Shown here: positions 22,409 to 31,527 of the stretch, piece by piece
Numbering within the stretch: position 1 is the first letter of the stretch
Layout of the letters: each line of letters begins with the position of its first letter
Source of the DNA: Phytophthora colocasiae
Taxonomy: Eukaryota; Oomycota; Peronosporomycetes; Peronosporales; Peronosporaceae
NCBI GenBank assembly: GCA_018806915.1
Contig: JAGKQI010000069.1
Span: 186,001-250,000, forward strand
Direction of reading: 5' to 3'
DNA length: 64,000 nucleotides
Made by a program: the position numbers and the translations under genes
Notes under the pieces: generated by a model
Told to the model about the DNA's origin: nothing
The model's database searches: none
Seen by the model: the letters and a program-made list of their open reading frames with translations, nothing else

Positions 22409-23290
22409 ATGCGCGTTTCATTCGTGGCTTTAGCTATCCTATCAACTCTCTTTGCCTGCGAGGTTGTCCTCGCAACAACAGCAGACAAGTGGGAAGGTCT
22501 GTCTTCCGTCAATAACAAAAACTTTGAAGGAACCCCCAAGCGCTTCCTTCGAAGTCATGACAAGGCCAGCGCTGTCGAAGAAGAGCGGGGTCTGGATGCA
22601 GACAAACTCCTGAAACTCATGAATGCAGATGACATTGCGGCCGCCCTGAAGAATTACGACAATGAAGTTACCTTGTTTGCAAAGTGGTGGCCACACGAAA
22701 AGGACGTGGTTGCCAAACTGATGGAGATGCCCAACCGACTCAAGAATATGCCGATTCTAACCAAGTTCAACAACTTTCGAACAAGCATGCACTACAACCA
22801 AGTACTGACGCCTTGGCTTACTACAAAACAACTCGATGAGATCGCCACCGCACTAAGGGCTTCCAAGATTAAGCCAATGAAGGATCAATTCATCGTGTGG
22901 CATAAGGCTGGAGTGAGCCCAAAAGAGCTTAGCGAAGCGATTGCGAAGGTCGAGAACCCAATCAAGCGCAAGGGGTACGGAGCTCTTGACAGTCACTACA
23001 AAATGTTCGTCAAAGGAGAAGCGAATAAAATTGCCAGAGCAGCAGCCAAGAAGACGGAAGAATTTGCAGCCAAGAAGGCTCAGGCCAAGAAGATTGCAGA
23101 GGCAGCGGCCAAGAGAGCTCAGGAAATCAAAACCCAAAAGGAGACAACGAAAAAGATTGCCGAAGCTGCTGCCAAGGCTGCAGCCAAGAGAACCACCGAC
23201 ATTCAAGCTAGAAAAGCTCTTGCGAAGAAGATTGCAGATGCTGCTGCAAAGAGAGCCGCTGAGCTCAAGAAGGCAAAGACTGCTAGATAA
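22409..23290 (+). CDS. Secreted RXLR-dEER effector, unit c, intact
   Basis: 293 residues, identical in protein sequence to the unit b gene: signal peptide 1-22, RFLR 45-48, EEER 57-60, helical W/Y-rich body, alanine/lysine-rich tail from about 210. Two identical open copies in the middle of the array, with broken copies on both sides, suggest either selection on dosage or recent exchange between b and c. Secretion and host delivery are inferred from the motifs; the function inside the host is unknown. Confidence 0.92.
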   Translation: MRVSFVALAILSTLFACEVVLATTADKWEGLSSVNNKNFEGTPKRFLRSHDKASAVEEERGLDADKLLKLMNADDIAAALKNYDNEVTLFAKWWPHEKDVVAKLMEMPNRLKNMPILTKFNNFRTSMHYNQVLTPWLTTKQLDEIATALRASKIKPMKDQFIVWHKAGVSPKELSEAIAKVENPIKRKGYGALDSHYKMFVKGEANKIARAAAKKTEEFAAKKAQAKKIAEAAAKRAQEIKTQKETTKKIAEAAAKAAAKRTTDIQARKALAKKIADAAAKRAAELKKAKTAR

Positions 23291-23875
23291 TCTACCAATA
23301 CGGTTTTCAATGTCTTTACGATAAAAAACGGTTGGGTGGAGACTTTCTCATCTCCAAGATTCTATCTACCTACGTCCGCACAAAGGGCTCTATCCGTCCA
23401 GCAAACCTTCAGCACTTCGGCTCGGTTGCTGGAGAGCACTACTCCTTTGCATTGTCGACGCTTGAGCAGCTTCATGTGTACAGCCTACCAGGTGGGCAAT
23501 AGAGACTGGTGGTAACTTCGAGCAGAGCTTGCTCGTCCTGAACTTCGTCCATGGAGACACACCTTTACGCGCATGCGTAGCTCCTTCAAACCGTTCACCG
23601 GACGCCCTTGATGATCAATACATTGGGTCTTCTTCGGCGGGCAGCAGGTAGAGGGTCTGGTCGGGCGGGCGGAACTCCGTGCTTGGATGGGGTGTCACCA
23701 CTGGTGACAAGTGGCGTGGGAGGGGCTTGAAGAGCACCTATCTACCACGTAGACAGAAGCCTTATTAACAAGGAGGGTGGATGCGATTGCAAAAGACCAC
23801 GAAGCAAACACGGCATGGTTGGTATTGAGCTCAAACGGCAAACTTTAACCAAACACAATCGTGGTAACAAACAAA
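23291..23875. other. Effector 3' flank, unit c, no gene seen
   Basis: Copy of 8331-8915. No coding region is supportable. Confidence 0.5.
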
Positions 23876-23981
23876 ATGACCGACCTCCCTAGTGCTCACT
23901 ACCAACTTCCAAGGCGCCCATCACATCGATCAATGCATTAACCAATTCCTCCTCGACGCTGCTGTATATTTCGATCTCCAG
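23876..23981 (+). pseudogene. Ankyrin-gene 5' fragment, unit c
   Basis: Copy of 8916-9021, cut after CTCCAG. Confidence 0.75.
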
Positions 23982-24823
23982 ACTCTTTGTACGTTTGTTT
24001 ACCTAGGCTCGTTACCATACTGTATCCCACTTGCGAAGCTGTTGGTGATGAAAACTTTTGAGGCTGTACAGCTCGGACTTGGAGAGTTTTTAGTCTTCCC
24101 AGCTTGGGACCCCAGGCGGGTACGCGTCGCTCCCGACGCCTTCCAATCTCAACAATCTTAAGTGCGGTGAAATGGCCACAAGATACTGTACATGTAGTCG
24201 ACTGTATCGTACCTTCCAATCGTAAGATGAACGATACAGTGCAATACCTAACCGTGATTACGAGTCGCAATTTACGACCATGTCGACAGTACTACATGGG
24301 GTTCCTACAGAATTTCGCATCAACGGCGGCCCATTGGGCAAAATTCCCAAGAAATTCAAGCGTACCGGTCATAGACTAAGGGTAACCGAGTAGCCGTAGG
24401 AAATTAGTTAGGAGTAACCTTGCTTAGACGTCAATGCGCCTGTTTCGAACAGGCTTCGAAATAAGTTCCTAATATAAGGGGTTCGAGTCCTCCCTTCCCC
24501 CCCCCAGAATTTCGCTTTGAGTGAAGCAGTTTTTCTATGTAGGTACAGTACACGTCCAAGCTGTATTGGGATTGTACTGTACACCTGGAAGACCGCGTCA
24601 GCAGCGGCCTTCATGAGCTCCCAGTGAGGCAAGTAAAACTAGGAGATAAGCTCGAGGAACTGCTTGCTTTAAAATCACTTCGCAACTTACTTTGTCTACC
24701 AAATCAGTTTTCAAAAACCTACTTTAAAATTAGCGTTTACCATGAATACTATACGTAAAATACATTACCTACATGTAGTACATTATACGAAGTGTGTGTG
24801 GTTATAGTTCCTATCTCTTCGTG
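23982..24823. repeat. S segment, opening unit d
   Basis: 842 bp copy of the S segment, ending in CTCTTCGTG (24815-24823). It has a private A to T change in the AAGTTCCTAAT stretch near 24467. No gene seen. Confidence 0.8.
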
Positions 24824-27800
24824 AGGGAGAGAATTCACCACCACAACGATGATAATGTTCCACCTGATATTTGTTCCCCACCACCAGCGATTAGGAGGTC
24901 ACCACCAAGGTTTTGAAGGGTTTAAATCACCAGAGCAAGAGTAGTTCACCACCAAGAAAATGTATCTTACCACCAGAGAAATCGTTGTTGCTTGGATGAC
25001 TTATTCTTGACGGACACGGAAGTTAACAACGATAGTTGTGCATAGAAACAAAAGGCTTAGAAATGAAATTGTGTATGTGCTGCGTTGACGGGCTAATACC
25101 TACGTCGTTTAGTGTGATCGCAGGACTGTCTGCTGATACTTGCCTGTGGTGGAGACACACTACCCCTTCTATCATTGTTGGTTCCATGATTAATGACAGC
25201 ATTCGCGCTGTTAGGTCGATTCGTTTGACCTGATGCTGGAATAGTACTTCGACTTGAACACGCTATCGGTGGTTGCAGCATGGAATCGCTATAACTTCGC
25301 GTGTATGGGCTTGTTGTGTCTGTCTGAGTTGGATATAACGCCACGTTTGAGACGTCCGGCGAGTCCAGGAGCATTGATAGGTACATTCCTCTGTCTGTGT
25401 GCATGGATGAATCCCCGTACTGCTCCACAATCGGTGTGTCACCGTGTCTTTCGATAGTACTCGAATTAATTGCAACAGGAGGAATGACTGGAACACTTGA
25501 TGTTCTCGGTTGAGGGCCATGCACTGGTGGCCTCTCAAGACCACCAATATAATGTTGCACGGGAAGAATAACTTGAACAGGTCGTTCAAGATGATCAGTA
25601 AAAGCAGAAGGAACATTGACTGTAGTATTTCCGTCAAGTGAAAGCCGTGTTAGTTGTTTCCGGGTTGTACGGCGACGTTGGGTAGTCCGAGCCGTAGTAG
25701 ATTTTCGCTGATTTGTTACGAAGACCGGTACTGGAGGCGGCATTCCGGGGCAATTTAACGCCAACTCCCTTGTACTATGTATCACATGTACACAAATCCC
25801 ATACTTCATGTTGAAGCGACACGAGCAAGTCCGAACGCGTGCGTCGACTAGCCAGCCATTCTCTGGCATACCCAACCACAGTATGTGGATAGATTTATAC
25901 GGCATACGTTGCTTCCTGGCGTCTTCTGCGAAGAAATCATCAGCTAATTCGCTTTCTTCGTCGCCATACTGCTCTCGAGGGTGATGAAGTACTTGTACTA
26001 AGTGTACAGGTAGGTCGCCGGCCGTAAGTACAGGGGTGGCAAGCAGTTCATTGCGGGCAACACTCAAGTTGTAAAGAGCTTTAAGTCGGTCCGAAACTGA
26101 GTGTGACATACTGAATGTCTTTCTCATGTGGATAAACACTAGCCTGGACTTATCCAATCTATCGACCAACTCGGCGGGTGTTGCTCTGGCCGACTTGTTC
26201 ACCAGTTTTAGTGTCTTGTGGTATTGCTCCAATGGATTGTTCGTCGTAGCCCATCCGGAATGGGTGTGGTACGCTTGCCAACATGAAAACCGCGGGTGAA
26301 GAATCCACTGCGCTATGATATGGTCGGCTACAGCTTTAAAAGGTGCACACACAACAGATGCAGACCTCCAGGAAGTCAGTACGCTTGACCGTCTAGTTAA
26401 ATACTCCTCGTGGGAGCGTGTAAAGTGAAGACTGTTTAGATCGCGGAATATCATAGCAGCCGTGACTGGTGCTAACGCTGCCTTTGCAATATAGTCTTTC
26501 ACGTTTTGACAAACGTGAAACCAGCACATCAGAATCTTAGATTGAGGTAACTGGGCAACACAGGCATTATATTGTGCATTGTCGGCGTCGGTCATGATGA
26601 ACTGTGGCGCAAATTGGACCACGAAGGTCTCCCAAATCACGCGTTTTAGGAAGGAGCAACACCACTCAATGTCTTGACCGGTCCCTTGAGATGTACAAAA
26701 GTACACCACTGGAAAAAACTTCCCGCACATGTCCGATATCCCAAAGACGAACACAGGAAACTTCTGCTTAACCACGCTGTGTGTACTATCAACGTGTAAA
26801 ATGGTAGTACATCGAGGATCACGCTGTATAGTAACGTAATTATCCAAGAGTGTATAACAGGTGAGCCCAATTCGAAAAGGCGAGCTTGCTGAACCAGTTC
26901 CAAGATTGGGGACCAAATTTCCGTCTTCGCGTGTAGTATCACACAGAATAAGCAACGTATCACCAGATTGAGCAACGTTCTCAGCGACATCGTACATTCG
27001 TGCTGCACAAAGATCAATTACAGGCTGCATAGCTTCGCGTTTATTGCGCTTACGCCATGCCTTCACAAACGTTTGTACCTGGGTCACTGTTGGCGGAGGG
27101 CCGTGTAAATTGCCGCGATCAATCTTCTTCACTAGCAGACCAAACAAATCGATAGGAACATTCGACGCATCCTCTGCTAGCCGTTCTTCTATCCAACTTT
27201 GCATCTGTACAGTGAGCTGTGGTGCCTTGGGTGAAGCTGCCATAGAATCTATCATTGCGTGATTTCCGTCGACAGAAACATTAGCTAAATTGCTGGATTC
27301 ACAGAGCAGGAGCCGATAGGTACATGAGCACGCTAATCCGGTTTCCTTACAGCGCGTTGACTTGCACTTAGTGAGTATCCTGCGCATTAGGTGCTTCCCT
27401 ATTAGCTTTTCCGCGTCGTCGTGCTCGATATGATTTAGCCGGCAGCGGGCGGGATCGTTGCGGTCACGACTGAAAGACGGAAGGCTCGTGAGAAACTCAT
27501 CTAAAGAGATCTCTGAGCCTGCTTCATTGCTCCAAAGCTCTTGCCATGGCCTTCTACCTCTGGATGCTCTCCGTGATTGCTGTGCATCATCTTCAGCTGA
27601 GCTCATGGATTATGGTTCTGGTTGAATTATGTTAGCCAAACAGTCACTGGGAAGTGGTTTCACCTTGCACTGCGAACGTCCAAGTCTCACTATTTTCTCT
27701 GTTGGGATGTGAGACTAGAATAACGGACGCCTGCGATGGTGTTACAATCTAAATTTATGGTGTTCCAATACAAATGTCTGGTGCGTTGTGCCAATCCAAA

Positions 27801-27868
27801 CGCTGGTGGTGAACTTGTCGTTTTTGGTGGTATACTACCATATTGCTGGTTGTAAAAATCCCCACTCT
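24824..27868 (-). mobile_element. MULE DNA transposon, unit d, intact transposase
   Basis: CTCTTCGTG flanks the element at 24815-24823 and 27869-27877. It encodes the only uninterrupted transposase of the four copies, so it is the best candidate autonomous element. Confidence 0.85.
25093..27606 (-). CDS. Mutator-like (MULE) transposase with SWIM zinc finger
   Basis: 837 residues, open from ATG at 27606. It would catalyse cut-and-paste movement of the surrounding element in the nucleus. Features in order: acidic/basic N terminus; a zinc-binding cysteine cluster at residues 81-95 (C81, C86, C93, C95); MULE DDE core with candidate catalytic D273 (HVDSTH), D340 (IMTDAD) and E460 (NNPLEQ); the conserved CWFHVCQNVK block near 361; a SWIM finger CxCx(n)CxH (C594, C596, C605, H607); and a long low-complexity P/S/T-rich tail. 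It differs from unit c by loss of three residues before WLGMPENG (9 bp near 25878) and an R to G change in SQGTGQ. Activity is plausible but untested, because the 9 bp loss lies near the SWIM domain. Confidence 0.88.
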   Translation of the reverse strand: MSSAEDDAQQSRRASRGRRPWQELWSNEAGSEISLDEFLTSLPSFSRDRNDPARCRLNHIEHDDAEKLIGKHLMRRILTKCKSTRCKETGLACSCTYRLLLCESSNLANVSVDGNHAMIDSMAASPKAPQLTVQMQSWIEERLAEDASNVPIDLFGLLVKKIDRGNLHGPPPTVTQVQTFVKAWRKRNKREAMQPVIDLCAARMYDVAENVAQSGDTLLILCDTTREDGNLVPNLGTGSASSPFRIGLTCYTLLDNYVTIQRDPRCTTILHVDSTHSVVKQKFPVFVFGISDMCGKFFPVVYFCTSQGTGQDIEWCCSFLKRVIWETFVVQFAPQFIMTDADNAQYNACVAQLPQSKILMCWFHVCQNVKDYIAKAALAPVTAAMIFRDLNSLHFTRSHEEYLTRRSSVLTSWRSASVVCAPFKAVADHIIAQWILHPRFSCWQAYHTHSGWATTNNPLEQYHKTLKLVNKSARATPAELVDRLDKSRLVFIHMRKTFSMSHSVSDRLKALYNLSVARNELLATPVLTAGDLPVHLVQVLHHPREQYGDEESELADDFFAEDARKQRMPYKSIHILWLGMPENGWLVDARVRTCSCRFNMKYGICVHVIHSTRELALNCPGMPPPVPVFVTNQRKSTTARTTQRRRTTRKQLTRLSLDGNTTVNVPSAFTDHLERPVQVILPVQHYIGGLERPPVHGPQPRTSSVPVIPPVAINSSTIERHGDTPIVEQYGDSSMHTDRGMYLSMLLDSPDVSNVALYPTQTDTTSPYTRSYSDSMLQPPIACSSRSTIPASGQTNRPNSANAVINHGTNNDRRGSVSPPQASISRQSCDHTKRRRY

Positions 27869-27929
27869 CTCTTCGTGCCCGGTAGGATAGTACATATTAT
27901 TGGCATACAAAATCTTATATTAAATTTGT

Positions 27930-29495
27930 CTACTTTATGCAGCTGGGTATAGAATCGACAGCACTAGGAGGGATGACCTGGTTCAAATCGCGTGTGAAAC
28001 TCGGCGAAGCAATTCCGGTGTGACGACAAGCACAACGCTGTACTGCAAGCGGTACAAACCACGGCAGTCTGACGCCGTTCACCGCTCTTAATACAGAGTG
28101 CACACTGTACACGTTGTTGGCGAAAGATAGGCAAATGCATAGGTCCTCAGACGTCTTTGGCGACTTAGAAATTAGCTGCCACGCCAATTTTTGTCTAAAG
28201 GCGCGATGACACAGTGCTGTTTTTTTAATTCTAGCACAGGCATGTTGGTAATAGATAAATGTGTTAATGATCGTAGTATCCAACAGCCAAAAGAAAATAG
28301 GCATCCAAGTACGATAAGCAATAAGTTGAGTTTTGTAATACGCTCGGTACTGATCAGCCACATCCACACCGTTCATGAAGTGATTGTAATCGTCAACACA
28401 ACGTGGAATTGCAAAAGTTTTTCTTACAGAACCCCCAAATTGTTTCCGCACACTAGCACCATTTGTAGAAGTAATTCTAGGACGCTTTCTCTCACGCTCG
28501 ATAAGCCACTCGCTACCCACAACGTCATGAATTGTTGACAAGAGTTGGACTGGACCATTGTCCATCCAAAAAATAACAAGAACATTTCCAACAGCCATAG
28601 ATTTAATTGTGTTCCAGTCATGTTTTTTCGTTTTGTCGTTCCGAAATCGCATTTCTTTCGGATATCTTGCAGAATTCGATTGCGCTGTGCCACATGCACC
28701 GATCCCAGCACTCCGTAAATGTTCAAACAAAGGAATAGAGCTGAAATAATTATCCATAAACACGTTGAATTGCTTTTTTCTCGGTAATTTACTGCACAAA
28801 TGAGCGACAATGCAGCCCGTAGCACTCAAATCGCGTACTTTAGGAACGGAAGCGGTCACAACACGGGAAACCAGCTCAAATGTGTAGCAGTAGCCCTTAG
28901 AACACAGTGCCATTACTTTATACCCTTCCGATATAGGTTTATGTTTCATTCTCACGGTATGCGACGACCTACCAGAGAAGCGAATCATCATTTCGTCCAC
29001 ACTAACGTTGCTATCAGGAACAAATAAAGTCTCGAATGCGAGTTTTAAATCAGACACGAGTGGCTCCACTTTTGCATACCACGCAGAAGACGTGGTGTCC
29101 ACAGCAGAAATGTGAAGAAACCAGCGAATTTGCTCAAAGCGATCTCTGGACATGTAAGATGTGAAAGGAAACTTAGGGAGCGATGGATCTAGAGACCAGC
29201 ACTCACGAGGACGCGACACTCTGTGAATTCCCATGTAAATAACGATTCCAATCCACGTTCGTAGTTCATCTAAAGTGATAGTTTTCCAACTTTTGGCTTG
29301 TTTTGCTCTCGCATACGCGTTTGTGTTCATAACGATCGTTTCGAGCATTGCGAGGGTCAGAAACTGAGAGAACACATCTAGCGGTGAGATGTCGCTGGCG
29401 GAGGTTGTGCTATTGGCGACGCAGAAGCCGTCATGGCGAGAGTACTCGTGCACAAGTGGCGTGTATGCTGCTGGAGCTGCGGCGTCGTCAACCAT
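27930..29495 (-). pseudogene. piggyBac transposase, unit d, altered C terminus
   Basis: The longest piggyBac frame of the window (521 residues): catalytic D167 (SVDEMM), D248 (FMDNYF) and D378 (NGVDVADQ) are in one frame from the ATG at 29495. A 10 bp deletion near 28141 shifts the frame after residue 450. The last 71 residues are read in a wrong frame, and the cysteine-rich finger seen in unit c is lost. In piggyBac transposases that finger is needed for DNA binding at the ends, so this copy is probably defective despite its length. Confidence 0.82.
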
Positions 29496-29872
29496 CCCTG
29501 CCCTTTCTTGTACCCGCTGACTAACGTGGCCTTTTTCAGTGTGTCAGCGCCAACTTCCTTGCCTGTTGAACCACCTACTGAGCTTTTTTTAGCGCTCTTT
29601 TTTTTTGTTTGGCGCGCCGTAATCTCAGCATTTCATTGGTGCTTTTAGATTCCTCGGAAGCCACCTGGTTTCTGAGAAAATGTCAAATGGTTTAAATTTA
29701 AACCATCCGGGCACGAAGAGATAACTGGGAACAGTTCTTTCCTGCTATCCTCCAGCTGGGATACAGTTTTTGGAGCTGCTCGTAATCGATGAATTTATCG
29801 CCACGTTGATTTTACCCTGCTTGGTCGACCCCATTCTCCAAGTTTCCTTCTAGCTCCTGCTCACGACCACCC
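29496..29872 (+). promoter_or_regulatory. Upstream region of the RXLR gene, unit d
   Basis: Copy of 14551-14925 with the ATACAGTTTTT variant shared with unit c. Confidence 0.4.
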
Positions 29873-30752
29873 ATGCGCGTTTCATTCGTGGCTTTAGCTA
29901 TCCTATCAACTCTCTTTGCCTGCGAGGTTGTCCTCGCAACAACAGCAGACAAGTGGGAAGGTCTGTCTTCCGTCAATAACAAAAACTTTGAAGGAACCCC
30001 CAAGCGCTTCCTTCGAAGTCATGACAAGGCCAGCGCTGTCGAAGAAGAGCGGGGTCTGGATGCAGACAAACTCCTGAAACTCATGAATGCAGATGACATT
30101 GCGGCCGCCCTGAAGAATTACGACAATGAAGTTACCTTGTTTGCAAAGTGGTGGCCACACGAAAAGGACGTGGTTGCCAAACTGATGGAGATGCCCAACC
30201 GACTCAAGAATATGCCGATTCTAACCAAGTTCAACAACTTTCGAACAAGCATGCACTACAACCAAGTACTGACGCCTTGGCTTACTACAAAACAACTCGA
30301 TGAGATCGCCACCGCACTAAGGGCTTCCAAGATTAAGCCAATGAAGGATCAATTCATCGTGTGGCATAAGGCTGGAGTGAGCCCAAAAGAGCTTAGCGAA
30401 GCGATTGCGAAGGTCGAGAACCCAATCAAGCGCAAGGTACGGAGCTCTTGACAGTCACTACAAAATGTTCGTCAAAGGAGAAGCGAATAAAATTGCCAGA
30501 GCAGCAGCCAAGAAGACGGAAGAATTTGCAGCCAAGAAGGCTCAGGCCAAGAAGATTGCAGAGGCAGCGGCCAAGAGAGCTCAGGAAATCAAAACCCAAA
30601 AGGAGACAACGAAAAAGATTGCCGAAGCTGCTGCCAAGGCTGCAGCCAAGAGAACCACCGACATTCAAGCTAGAAAAGCTCTTGCGAAGAAGATTGCAGA
30701 TGCTGCTGCAAAGAGAGCCGCTGAGCTCAAGAAGGCAAAGACTGCTAGATAA
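29873..30752 (+). pseudogene. RXLR effector, unit d, truncated by a 2 bp loss
   Basis: Identical to units b and c up to the IKRK region (about residue 188), where two of four G residues near 30437 are missing. The frame then runs into a stop at 30449-30451, giving a 192-residue product with signal peptide, RFLR, EEER and most of the helical body but without the alanine/lysine tail. The lost tail remains readable in another frame to 30752. The lesion is in a homopolymer, so check it against reads. A truncated secreted effector is also possible. Confidence 0.85.
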
Positions 30753-31338
30753 TCTACCAATACGGTTTTCAATGTCTTTACGATAAAAAACGGTTGGGTG
30801 GAGACTTTCTCATCTCCAAGATTCTATCTACCTACGTCCGCACAAAGGGCTCTATCCGTCCAGCAAACCTTCAGCACTTCGGCTCGGTTGCTGGAGAGCA
30901 CTACTCCTTTGCATTGTCGACGCTTGAGCAGCTTCATGTGTACAGCCTACCAGGTGGGCAATAGAGACTGGTGGTAACTTCGAGCAGAGCTTGCTCGTCC
31001 TGAACTTCGTCCATGGAGACACACCTTTACGCGCATGCGTAGCTCCTTCAAACCGTTCACCGGACGCCCTTGATGATCAATACATTGGGTCTTCTTCGGC
31101 GGGCAGCAGGTAGAGGGTCTGGTCGGGCGGGCGGAACTCCGTGCTTGGATGGGGTGTCACCACTGGTGACAAGTGGCGTGGGAGGGGCTTGAAGAGCACC
31201 TATCTACCACGTAGACAGAAGCCTTATTAACAAGGAGGGTGGATGCGATTGCAAAAGACCACGAAGCAAACACGGCATGGTTGGTATTGAGCTCAAACGG
31301 CAAACTTTTAACCAAACACAATCGTGGTGACAAACAAA
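30753..31338. other. Effector 3' flank, unit d, no gene seen
   Basis: Copy of 8331-8915. No coding region is supportable. Confidence 0.5.
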
Positions 31339-31475
31339 ATGGCCGACCTCCCTAGTGCTCACTACCAACTTCCAAGGCGCCCATCACATCGATCAATGCA
31401 TTAACCAATTCCTCCTCGACGCTGCTGTATATTTCGATCTCCAGTGTGTCATAACAGTACATGTACTTGGTCTCG
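31339..31475 (+). pseudogene. Ankyrin-gene 5' relic continuing past the array edge
   Basis: Starts ATGGCCGAC (other units ATGACCGAC), so it keeps the M-A-D start of the intact ankyrin gene. Beyond 31444 it continues TGTGTCATAACAGTA and then AGTACTTGG-like words, matching the paralogue at 43699-43736, whereas units a-c switch to S at this point. It is a pseudogene fragment and forms the 5' flank of SEC3. Confidence 0.75.
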
Positions 31476-31527
31476 AAGTCGTTAAGTACGATTTTGTAAA
31501 AGGTCATGAATAGTGCGATCTTCCAAC

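Larger units (their letters stand above)
2376..31444. repeat. Direct tandem array of a MULE-piggyBac-RXLR-ankyrin cassette
   Basis: The same order recurs four times at spacings of 7489, 7478 and 7481 bp. Using the S segment (9022-9864) as the start, full units are 9022-16499, 16500-23981 and 23982-31444; unit a (2376-9021) lacks S. The copies differ by scattered substitutions and many 1-2 bp indels, so amplification is recent. Unit d ends at 31444 inside an ankyrin-gene relic that continues smoothly into flanking DNA, whereas in a-c the same base is joined to the S segment. The right edge therefore shows the ancestral flank. Confidence 0.95.
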
